From positions 2,504,718 to 2,568,717 of the forward strand of contig OZ017768.1 in assembly GCA_963969345.1 (NCBI GenBank): a stretch of DNA of 64,000 nt, given 5' to 3'. This stretch comes from Turbatrix aceti (Eukaryota; Nematoda; Chromadorea; Rhabditida; Panagrolaimidae). Positions within the stretch are counted from its first letter, which is position 1. Every line of letters begins with the position of its first letter. Of this stretch, positions 34,643 through 44,668 are shown piece by piece. The position numbers were made by a program, and so were the translations under genes. The notes beneath the pieces are model-generated. The model had not been told where the DNA came from, searched no databases, and saw only the letters and a program-made list of their open reading frames with translations.

Positions 34643-37178
34643 TTAGCGAGGAACGAAGAGAAGTTGAGTCGAGAAGTAGCTATCGTCGTCAGCGTGCTCG
34701 AAGGGGGAGATGCTGCGGAGCAAACTCTCTCCCAGACCAGAATCATCTTCCACATCGGTAGTCTGCGTCGCGGTCGCGGTCGTGATCGTTGACGTCTGAA
34801 CTTTTTCGGGAAGTCGAGCGACCGGGTAAAACCATTGAACTTCTTTGCCCGTCGTGAAAAGGCTGACAGCCAGCTTTTCGAAAAACGCGAAAAATTCCCA
34901 TGGACACGATTCTGCTTTGACAGATCGACGAAAAACAGAACCCATGTTATCTGTGTACAGCTCCTGGAGCTCGTTGTCGACGATGACGAGGCCATTGAAG
35001 CGATACAGTTTCTTCGAATTCACAGTGACTTGCGGCGGCAGATTGAAAACATTTCCGTTGTCGAGCATGAAGTGCACTGGGCCTAGACCGTTCATTTCCA
35101 GTTGAACGCAATCGAGAGCCAAACCTTGGATAGTTTCTATAATAAAAAATCCCCATCCCATAACAGTTTCACTAAGGAGACAACCTCCCGACACGAAAGC
35201 GCGTGCGCACTTTTTCTTGTTTTTTCGAAAGTGATGTCCCTTTGTCGGCATTTCTTGCATATTCATATATTTTTCTTAGTTTTGCCATTCTCCATTCTTA
35301 TCAAGCTCAGTCAGACGATTCTATACCATTTTCAACTCAGGTGATAACTTGTCGGAGAAATCTGCTACATTGCGATGAAAATGCCTATTTTTTACCATTA
35401 TTTTGGATCCGCTTTCAAAATTCTGAACAGGAATTCACGTTTTCTCAATTTAGCGACCTGCCCCCTACCCATAACTCGGATTTCGGCCCATAGCGGAGTT
35501 TCTAGCGCCCCCAGCATTTATGAAGAGGACGATTTTATTATGTCGCCTCTGACGTCTGTTGTCGAAATGATCCGAGTACATCGATATCGCTCCAAATGCA
35601 TCTCAACTTACTAATTTGTTCCCCTAGGTGTCAAAAAACACAAAAATAAGCAATACTTCACTTCCAAAAGTAGGCTAAAAACGAGGCAGATCAATGGTAG
35701 AACAGGGAACATTGTGCGTGTTATGTGCGCGTAGTGTTCCCTAACGGTTTTGACGGTGTAAAATATATCACAGGTTTACGAGCTCCAACGTTGCGATGGT
35801 AGTTTACTTTTTTGTTTTTTAGCATCAGGGGGTTCAAATTAGACAGGTAAGGCACAATTGGTCTAAAAACTTTTTACTACAATGATTCCGGTGTCAGACG
35901 TCAGAGGCGACATAATAAAATCGTCCTCTTCATAAATGCTGGAGGCGCTAGAAACTCCGCTATGGGCCGAAATCCGAGTTATGGGTAGGGGGCAGGTCGC
36001 TAAATTGAGAAAACGTGAATTCCTGTTCAGAATTTTGAAAGCGGATCCAAAATAACGGTAAAAAATGGGCATTTTCATCGCATTGTAGCAGATTTCTCCG
36101 ACAAGTTATAACCTGAGTTGAAAATGGTATAGAATCGTCTGACTGAGCTTGATAAGAATGGAGAATGGCAAAACTAAGAAAAACATATGAATATGCAAGA
36201 AATGCCGACAAAGAGACATCACTTTCGAAAAAGTGCGCACGCGCTTTCGTGTCGGGAGGTTGTCTCCTTAGTGCAGTTTTTGGAAAAAAAGCAGGGTATA
36301 CCCTGCTTGCAATTGAAAAACCCTGCAGGGTTTTTCAATTGCAATTTTTTTGCGCTTCAAGAACACAAAAATGTAAAAATTACGCAATTAAAAAATTTTT
36401 GATTTTTTTTGAAAATAAAAAAAAAATGAATTTCAATTGAAAATTCGAATTTTTGTTCAATTTTCGTGAAACCGCGAACTGAAAAACTTTTTGAGTGCTT
36501 AAAAGTAAAAAAAATGTTCTCTTGCAGCAAAAAAAAACACTGAAAAAAAATGTGCAACTTACTTTGAGGAACTTTTTTGTTGTGTTTGCTTTTTTCGGCA
36601 ACGGCTTTTGATGGTGGTGGCCCAACATTCGTCCCACCGTTGACAACTTTCTCAGCAACTACATCCTTCGACTTTGAAGCGAAATCGGCAATCGTAGTCG
36701 TCGGTGCGAAACACACACCGGTTATAAGCTTGTTCGTTCCGTTTTCACGTTCAATCCGAAGCTTGTTCTCGAAATAACTCAAGTATTCGGCTTCCGTCAT
36801 CAAAGATGCAGCAGTACTAGCAACTGTCTTGGCGGGTTCTGAAAAACGGTTGGATATCGACAAAAAACAAAAACCGAAAACATACCAGCTTTATGCTGCG
36901 ACTTTCCGCTTTCACGTTCAATTCGAAGCTTGTTCTCGAAATAACGCAGATATTCGGCTTCTGTCATCACAGCGGGCAAGACGCGAGCTGGGCACCCATC
37001 TCGAGCACCTGACGGTGGTAGAGCACGACTGGGAAAATACGCTAAAACGTAAACAAAGACTGGAAACATAAAAAAAAGAAAAAAAGTTACCTATTTTGCC
37101 AATTCTCGGTCGAAGAACACGACGATTGGGCGCTGCACCGCTCCGACGACAAAGCGCAGTCGCCGAAGGATTCTTCAT
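34643..37178 (-). CDS. Unrecognised protein with a duplicated exon module
   Basis: Four exons (37178-37091, 37041-36886, 36838-36563, 35136-34643) join with consistent phases, giving about 337 residues. Exons 2 and 3 each carry a near-identical module, MTEAEYLRYFENKLRIERES and MTEAEYLSYFENKLRIEREN, probably a helical segment duplicated with its exon. The large last exon opens KTIQGLALDCVQLEMNGLGP, contains a hydrophobic/aromatic core (KLYRFNGLVIVDNELQELYT) and ends in an acidic Ser/Thr-rich tail. No signal peptide or membrane helix is seen, so it is probably intracellular. I do not recognise the family. Intron 3 is 1426 bp and contains a 1104-bp inverted-repeat element; the ATG upstream of a basic N-terminus was taken as the start. 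Confidence 0.65.
35170..36273. mobile_element. 1.1-kb inverted-repeat (foldback) element in an intron
   Basis: The ends CACTAAGGAGACAACCTCCC and GGGAGGTTGTCTCCTTAGTG are perfect inverted repeats, and similarity continues inward for about 390 bp on each side (for example TTAGCGACCTGCCCCCTACC and its complement), leaving a unique middle of about 320 bp. CAGTTT occurs immediately outside both ends (35164-35169, 36274-36279), a probable 6-bp target duplication. There is no transposase. Mirrored short ORFs in the arms are by-products. It lies wholly within intron 3 of the gene at 34643-37178. The superfamily is not determined. Confidence 0.8.
36290..36344. repeat. Two adjoining perfect palindromes (18 bp and 38 bp)
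   Basis: AGCAGGGTATACCCTGCT at 36290-36307 is a perfect palindrome; sharing its last T, the 38 bp at 36307-36344 centred on CCCTGCAGGG and flanked by TTGCAATTGAAAAA / TTTTTCAATTGCAA is another. Both contain CAGGGT/ACCCTG. They lie 17 bp beyond the inverted-repeat element, in the same intron, and could be the collapsed ends of a small hairpin element. Confidence 0.8.
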
Positions 37179-38041
37179 GACACCCGCCAACAAAATCCGA
37201 AAAAAAAAACGCGGTCAAAGTGAAAAATACAACAAAAGTTGAATTGAACTGCAGAACAACCGCCAAAACGGCATTCAAACCAAAATGTGATACGATAATC
37301 CACTTACGCTGCAGCGTGCCGCGATGTTCCATTCAAGATCACATCAACAAACGCTTTCGCGAGCGTTATTTTTTCGTATCAAAAAAAAAGTGCCGTTTTT
37401 TATTTTCGTTACGAGAGTTGCTTTTTTATCAACAAAAAGGGTGCGCCTCAGGTGGTGTATGCTTGCAGAAAAGGCTAAGACAAAAAAATGATTCTGTTAA
37501 ATTATTTGAAAAATTTTTTGAATTCCTCGGAAATAGGCAATCAGAATGATGGGTCATTTGACGATCAAAAATCAAACATGAACAAATTTGAATTTTTTGA
37601 TTTACAAAAAAATAATTTGTGCCAGATACTGGGGTAGGGGCAAATGTGATATCATCAGCATTGCCATTTTTTGCTGAGTATGAAAAACATTTTTTCAACA
37701 TTTTAAAAATTAATTTGAATAGTTTTACTTTTAAAAATCAGGCGGCCTGATTTTTTTTGAGCATTCGCTGAAATCAAAACTCGAAAAAAAAGTGCGTTCA
37801 AATGACGAGAATTCAATAAAAATCGTTTTACAATAAAAAAGTTTACGTGAATGATAAAAAAAATCTAAAATTATAAAAACGTGAAACTTTATTACAAATT
37901 CACAAACATGAAAAAAAAATCATAATCAATAGATAAAACAACAAGTCCTTCATCCTTGTTGTACTGGAATCATTCAACGTTCATGGAAAAAAACAGAGTG
38001 TACAAACAATCCACCCTTCAATTTGTTTTTTAACCCCTCAC
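37179..38041. other. Intergenic AT-rich DNA
   Basis: About 860 bp between the start of the unrecognised gene and the stop of PPP4R2. A minus-strand reading frame 37332-37087 overlaps the first exon of the former out of frame and is not supported. No repeats or RNA genes recognised. Confidence 0.45.
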
Positions 38042-39512
38042 CTAAACCGAAGATCGAGGCGACCTCGGAGAACGCGGAGATTTCGGTGACAGAAAAACGC
38101 CGGCAGAAGGCGACGAAGCAGAAGCGCCGACTTCCAGCGACGAACTCGGCGACGAAGCTGAACCGCTGTACGGCGTGGTCCGGGACATCTCGTCGTCGTT
38201 GGGGCTCGCGAACATGTCGACAGTGTCACGGGCGACGGGTGGCGTCGACAGGGGTGAACGGGAACGGTCGATGACGGCGAAGAAGTCTTCGAGGTTTCCG
38301 CGATCGTCGTCGGAGGGAGACGGGGTCTCGGGACGATCGCCGGCGGCGGCGGCCGCTGCATTTGAGAGTCGAAAATGCTGGACACGGGTCATTGCCGAGG
38401 GAACAGGTTCCAGGTGAGCGTCCAGGATGGATTTCTGATCGGCGATGGATCGATCAACTTCGTCGACGCAGACCAAAAAGTGCTTTTCGATCATTTCATC
38501 GGTTTCGCAGCACGATGATGCTCCGTCGTCGTCGAATGCTGCCATGTTGTCTTCAACACCTGAAAAAAAAAGAGAAAAAATTATATTCGTCCCGAAAAAA
38601 AAGAATTTCAAGACTCACCTGTGATTCGTTTGCCCTCAGGAGTGACTTCGGAAACAACATTGACGTTCTTCTCCAAAGCCCGGTAAAATTTCTCCGCAAT
38701 ACGGTAATTTACGGTCGGAAGAGCGAGAAGCTCGCAGATTCGTTGAAATGTAAACGGCGCATTCATCCAGGATCTCGCGCAGGTCATGATGAATTCTCGG
38801 AGCTCTTTGAGTTCGGCATCGGTCAGTCGAGAATTCATGACGACTTCCGGCTTGGTTTCGAGCTCTATTTGCGCCATGTAGTCAATGACGACCTAAAATG
38901 GGTTATTTTAGGCTTATTTTGGGGGTTGGAAGTAAAAAATCGTAAATTTATGCAATTCGGAAAAAAAATTTATTTTAGGCACAGTAAATCAAAAACACAC
39001 TCAAAAGTTGTAAAATCGTTACTTTAAGCGCCCTGAATAACATTTTTTACGTTCAAAATGTTACTTCATATCTCCTTTAGTGAATAACATCAAAAAACCC
39101 GTAAAAATCGTTACTTTTGATTTAAGGTCATAAAAAATCGTTTTCGTTTCCAAAACCTGGCAAACCAACCTCAAGCTTCCACAGAAAGACAGGCTGAACA
39201 ATTTCCCACTTGATAAACGATACACCGGCCAGGCCGACAGCGTGGAAGTATTCTTCGACGATGGGATCGGTATAAAGCGGGATTTCCCCCGATTGTCGTG
39301 GCAACTCGGCCTAAAAAAACATACTATCGTAAAAACTTGCGTCAAATACTCAAATGTCAAAAGCTTACCGGATTGACAGGATGAAATGCTTCGAGTGCAG
39401 CCTGGTACTCGCCGTGAGGTCGAACGCGGTCGATTTTGTACGGCATCCTCTCGTAGCGATGAGATCGACGATCGTTACGCCCGCTAATTGCCGTAATTTT
39501 CGCGTTAACCAT
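38042..39512 (-). CDS. PPP4R2: Protein phosphatase 4 regulatory subunit 2
   Basis: Four exons (39512-39369, 39310-39170, 38892-38619, 38559-38042) join in frame to about 358 residues. The N-terminal two thirds carry the PPP4R2 signature: [20 protein letters not shown], then [40 protein letters not shown] and [13 protein letters not shown], corresponding to the known I-Q-W...KLE and PFTIQRLCELL...NY...KF...VEKNV motifs. The C-terminal third is acidic then Ser/Pro/Arg-rich ([15 protein letters not shown]), typical of this subunit's unstructured tail and a likely phosphorylation target. It binds PP4 catalytic subunit, directing it in DNA repair, splicing-factor and centrosome functions. Intron 2 has a weak donor (GTTGGT). 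Intact. Confidence 0.9.
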
Positions 39513-40783
39513 GATAGAGACAACAGTAATAAAAGTTAGAAGATGAAACGGCAAACAACGTATAAAGTGGTGTAAGCGAGAAAACACTGTTAGAAAACAA
39601 AAAAAATCCAAACAAACTTTTGAGCAGGAAAAAAATTCGTGTTGAGAGAATCCAAAAGTACTAAAAAGGTGTAATGCTGTTTTTAGTTTTTTCACGGGTT
39701 TTTATGCTTTTGGACTAATTTTTTTAGGATTACAATCAATTGATTTTTATACTCCTATTTTGACAACTCCTATTATGACAACTCCTATTTTGACAACTCC
39801 TATTTTGACAACTTTTCACAGTCTTTCCTATTTTGTCAACCAATTCCTATTTTAACAACTTTTAAAAAAAAGGGTGCATTAGGGGTTGTTGCGTGCGCTG
39901 AAGACAACTGTGTTGTTGCCTGAGGGCATGGATGACTTTATCACGAGATATTATCATTTTTAGTGATATTTTTTTTTGTAAAAAAACAGAAAAAAAATAT
40001 AATGCAGTTTGTGATAACATTCGAAACATTTGGATTTGTTTTTTTTAAATTATAAGACGAATTTTGACCAAAAATCAAGCAGGGTTCAGAAGAAAAAATC
40101 TACAGATTTTTAAGTGCTGTAAAGAAGTAAAAATTTCAGTACTTGTACTAACATCAAATTTTCTTTCTGATACTTTTTTTCTGATACCGAATTGATCACC
40201 AAATAGTTTAAAATTTTGTTTAAATTAGAGCTGAAATTTTAATTTGAAAAAAAAATTGAAAATTTTTTATTTGTTTTTTGGAACAGTGGAATTGATCAAA
40301 ATTGAGTAAAAGTTTAGAAAAAACCTTTTTTTAATTTAAATATGGGACCTTTTTGCACTTTGACAATAGAAACGGGAATGTTGCAAGTAAGAAAAGCGGT
40401 TTCTTCTCCATACAGAACAAAATTTGAAGGTGATGACAGACAAGAAAATTCATTCGCAGCAAACGAAATTGGCATACGACGATGATAAAGACCCTATATA
40501 AACTACGCAAGGTTCATCTGAAGTGCGAATGCCCTCCGTACTGTTCTGAAGGCAGAATATGTCAGGCGGCTTGTGACAGGTTTTTCGTTTAGGGTTTGAT
40601 CAAGTGCGAAACAAGCGACAACTCCGCGCCGCGCTGACTAGCGCGGAGGAGATGCCGCCGCAGAGGTAGCTAGGTCAGTTACTATTTTTTCATTCAATGC
40701 ATGTGATTATTTGGTTTTGTTGTATTACTTGAACGCGTTGTTTGTAAATATGGTTAATGTTTTTTTTATAATTTTAGTTCACA

Positions 40784-43700
40784 ATGCACAGCGAATCTCC
40801 TAAACTACAGAAAACCATCAAGAAGAAGAAGTCTTCGCGAAGTACGGTAAGTATTACACGTGATTAAAGTTGTTTCATTAAAAAACAAATTTAGAACGTT
40901 CCTTGGACAGATCCTCAAGCGGTGGTCCACTTCGACCGGTACGACAGAGGCGAGCTTTCTGCCACGGATCTTTTGCAGACATTATCTGTCTTGTGGAAAC
41001 GGAAGATCGACAAAGGCGGCCTGTCACGATACTTGGGCAAGCGTCAGCAGGGACTTAACTTTGGAGCGTCAACGTAAGTTTGCATTTGTAAATCAATATG
41101 TTATGTGTCACGTTACAATTTTAGTACAAATTTCAAAAAAATAATCTCCGTCAAGCTGAAGAAGAGTCAAATTCACTTGCCGGATTACGATCGTGTTTTT
41201 ACGTTTGATCATGAAAACGAAAATAACGGATCCAAGTATTTCCGTTGCGAATCCTGCAAGGCTGCATCCTCTCAGGACGGGCAGAAGTGCATTGCTCGAG
41301 GAACTTTGGATACCAAAAATGTCTTCTCTTTTTCAACATTGCACCATGCAAAGTGCCAACCGGTTTTTACGGAACGCCATTTGGCCAAGCAGATCGACAG
41401 AAGCAAGCGCGCTGACGTGTTTGCTGGAACAAAAACTGCCGCAGCGGCACGATCAGAGGTATTTTTTTTGTTCAATTGAAAAAAAAAGGATTTTTGGGTA
41501 CAATATATTTCAGGCATGCACTGAAGCTTTGGCCCAGGGAATGGAAGTTGCCAAAGAATTACCTGCCAACTTTGAGTTACGTTCACAGTACGCTCGGTTG
41601 CACAGGACAGCCCGTAGACGTCCGATGACTGCGTCGCCCACGTCATTGATTCCCATGGCTTTAAGAAAAATCCTTCGAGGTAAAGAAAATTGGATTCTGG
41701 CTGATACATCGCAGTACATCATTTTTTGCACGGACATCATGCTGGAAGCAATGTCAAAAGCTGAGTATCTGGTCTGTGACGGTACATTCGGAATTGTGCC
41801 AAAAGGATTCCGACAACTGTGGACCATCCATGGTTTGATTCGAACCAATACCAGTGCTGAATGGTCACCTGTTTGTACCGCGTTGATGAAAAGCAAAGAG
41901 CAGTCTGCCTACTTAGCTGTCCTCAACGACATCATAAAGGCAATGAAAAAAGAAGGGTAATTTTTACTATTATAGAAATATCTCAAGTAGTAAACGCCGT
42001 ATTAAATTATAGACTTGATGGATTTAACGCCAGACAAATCAACACTGACTTTGAGCAGGCCGAAATGGGGGCTCTGAAGATCATTTTTGCCGACATTGTC
42101 AAAGCATGCGTCTTCCATTTTCGGCAAGCGGTACTACGACGGTGTCAGGCATTAAGGCTTACCGAATTTTTGGACGAACCAAAAATTGCAAAGTGGGTGA
42201 ATCATCTGGAGTTAGCATTCTTTCTTCCCCTTGAACATCGCAAACGCTACGTACAACTGGTTCTCAACGAAATCCCAAGTAAGCCGACCACTTTTACTGG
42301 AAATTGGCCAGAGAAGCAGCTGAAGGTACGTTTTTTTGTTAGCACTGGTTTTATGTAAAATACCAATTACAATTTTGTAGGCTTTGTTGCGATACTTCAA
42401 CAAGCAATGGTTTTCCAAAGAGTACAGCTTCTTTGATTTGATTATCCGAACTACCAATCTCGCTGAAGGATATCATAACCGAATCAAGAAACTCTTTGCG
42501 ACTAACCCCACGACCGAATCATTCATCTGCGCATTGGCTACTGAGTTCGAGCAGATTTATCGTCGACTAGTGCAGCTTAACGACAAAGAAGTTGATGTCT
42601 CGACGAAACCGGTGAACGTCAAATACAGTCGTATCCAGCAGAAGTTGTCTCGTTTGGAATCCAAATACAAGAAAGATGTCGTTGCCAACTACGAACTGCT
42701 TGATGACGACGCGTTTGTTACACTGGCAAATGCTCACATCGAACGCATCAAGCACACGCAGAAGCACATGATGTGCGTTCACAAAATCATTATCGATGAT
42801 AACGACGTTATGGACGACGCCGACGGCAACTGCTCTGACGTGGAATTCAGTGAAGATGACGACGACATGGCCTGCACTTCCGTGAAGACGACGACCAATC
42901 GAAAAATCCAGAAAACTTTTGATCGTATTTTCGATACATCTGTTGGCATCGACTTCTCCGAGACTGTTCCAGTTGATCACGGTTTGAGAACTTCCAATGA
43001 ATTGTCGCCGTTGCCACACGGTTTGACTCGGACCCCTGAACGCGTGCAACCCTCTTCATGGTCATCCGTTGAATCTTCGCCGTTCCCACACGGTTGGACC
43101 CCCCCACCTGAACGCGTGCAACCTTCTTCACGGTCATCTGTTGAACCTTCGCGTTGCCACACGGTTGGACCCCCACACCTGAACCCGTGATACTCACTCC
43201 AACGCCGTCACGACGAAAACGAAAGCTACGAGAATATCCTGTGCCAATTTCTGGTAAGTTTTAATATTTAATGTCAGGCGTATTGATACAAAAAATTTTA
43301 GTGCCTGTTATCGAAGGTCAGGGGAAATTTGAATATAACCCTCCAAACCTCAAATGGCGAAGAGAAGTGTGCAAGAAAATGAGTATTCCCTGGAAGGAAG
43401 CTATCAACTCTCCCCTTCACAAGGTCGCTTCAAAGAAGAACGTAGGGCGTCCTTTTGAAGTTTCTGACGTTGATGGAGACGGCCACTGCGGTTTCCGGTG
43501 TCTTTCTCTGTTGCTTACGGGAACACAAGAATTCCACGACAAAGTGCGTCTGTATATCTACGAACATCGCCAAGAAAAACCTCCTGCCAACTACCGTGCC
43601 GTAACTGCGTCAAAAGCCGATGTGATACGTGAATGCGAATTTTGGATGAACGATTTTGACGTCCTTTTCTTCGCTCAGCACTTCAAGTGTAATATTCTGG

Positions 43701-43840
43701 TTTACACAATTGATGAACGCAGCCTTCGTTTGTGCCTTTACGGTCCAAACATGCGATGTTTTACCCAAGACTCAAATTTGCCTACCCTTGCACTACAAAA
43801 CGAGCACAACGTACACTGGAAACCCATTTTTTCGTTTTAA
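40784..43840 (+). CDS. MULE transposase (FLYWCH-like + DDE) fused to OTU cysteine protease, frameshifted
   Basis: Exons 40784-40846, 40895-41073, 41125-41458, 41514-41956, 42013-42325, 42381-43253 and 43302-43840. A basic N-terminus is followed by a FLYWCH-like zinc finger (YFRCESCKAAS...FSTLHHAKC) and the MULE DDE core: CDGTFGIVPKGFRQLWTIHG, TDFEQAEMGALKI and NLAEGYHNR. After an acidic linker and a three-fold 24-codon repeat (43011-43200) comes an OTU domain with the catalytic Cys box DGDGHCGFRCLSLL and the closing NEHNVHWKP. One base is missing at the end of the second repeat unit (about 43151-43153), so the transposase frame stops at 43190 and the OTU exon is out of frame, although splice phases fit the uninterrupted frame. 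Upstream, CTATATAAAC near 40494 is a possible TATA box. Confidence 0.8.
43011..43153 (+). repeat. In-frame 72-bp tandem repeat with a one-base deletion
   Basis: Units at 43011-43082 (72 bp) and 43083-43153 (71 bp), plus the start of a third, encode PLPHGLTRTPERVQPSSWSS-like repeats. Unit 2 ends TTCGCG where unit 1 ends TTCGCCG. That missing C shifts the frame in the middle of the transposase-OTU gene. Confidence 0.8.
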
Positions 43841-44668
43841 ATATTTGAACATTTTTCATTGATAATGTAACAGCCCTTAAGCCGTTATTTTGTGTTTATC
43901 AGATTGTTAATTTATAATATCGCTGTTGTTTTTTTGAAAACAATACTGAAAATGGCATAATAAAATCTTTTCAACAATTTCTTTTACTTGCACAGGCAAG
44001 ACTCTCAAAAGCAGACTAATTAAATAATAATTGATTCATAACTAAAATCAAATAGTACTAACTGTGTTCAAAAAAATTGTTCCAAAAAATAAAACACAAA
44101 ATGTTTTTTTACAAAAAAAATATCACTAAAAATGATAATATCTCGTGATAAAGTCATCCATGCCCTCAGGCAACAACACAGTTGTCTTCAGCGCACGCAA
44201 CAACCCCTAATGCACCCTTTTTTTAAAAAGTTGTTAAAATAGGAATTGGTTGACAAAATAGGAAAGACTGTGAAAAGTTGTCAAAATAGGAGTTGTCAAA
44301 ATAGGAGTTGTCATAATAGGAGTTGTCAAAATAGGAGTAGTGTCACTAAACCGGAGCGCACTTTTAGCGCGAAAAAAACGCGCGTCAGTTATTTATTTGA
44401 AAAACCGAGTTTTTTTCAACTTTTATTTATCAATGTTTTTTTTCAGATATGTGTTTTTACCCACCAACGTACGTGTTTATTTTTGGATGTGTGTATATTT
44501 GCGAAATCCCGAGACCGCCTTTTTTCCCATCGGGTAACCCGTAACCAAACATTATTTTCATCATCACCAGTGTTTTATGTTACATCTGATATTTCTTCAC
44601 CGAAGAACGATTCAGAAGTGTTTTTTATTCAGTCTGTCAATACCCATAATTATATCCAACACAAGTGT

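Larger units (their letters stand above)
39751..44338 (+). mobile_element. Complete Mutator-like (MULE) transposon with an OTU-protease cargo domain
   Basis: A 4.6-kb element bounded by near-identical inverted repeats of about 240 bp (39751-39990 and 44102-44338). The outer part of each TIR is a small tandem array of a GACAACTCCTATTTT unit (four to five copies, some reading TATTATGACA); the inner part carries TTGTTGCGTGCGCTGAAGAC and TCACGAGATATTATCATTTT. The arms are almost identical, which argues for recent activity. Between them is one plus-strand gene encoding a MULE transposase and an OTU domain. No 9-bp target duplication is visible at the borders (GATTTTTAT versus AGTGTCACT), so the exact ends or the insertion history are uncertain. 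Confidence 0.85.

Noticed and set aside
35375..36078. Mirrored reading frames MKMPIFY-YFGSAFKILN on opposite strands
   Set aside because: They are the two arms of the inverted-repeat element read outward-in; no splice context or independent coding evidence.
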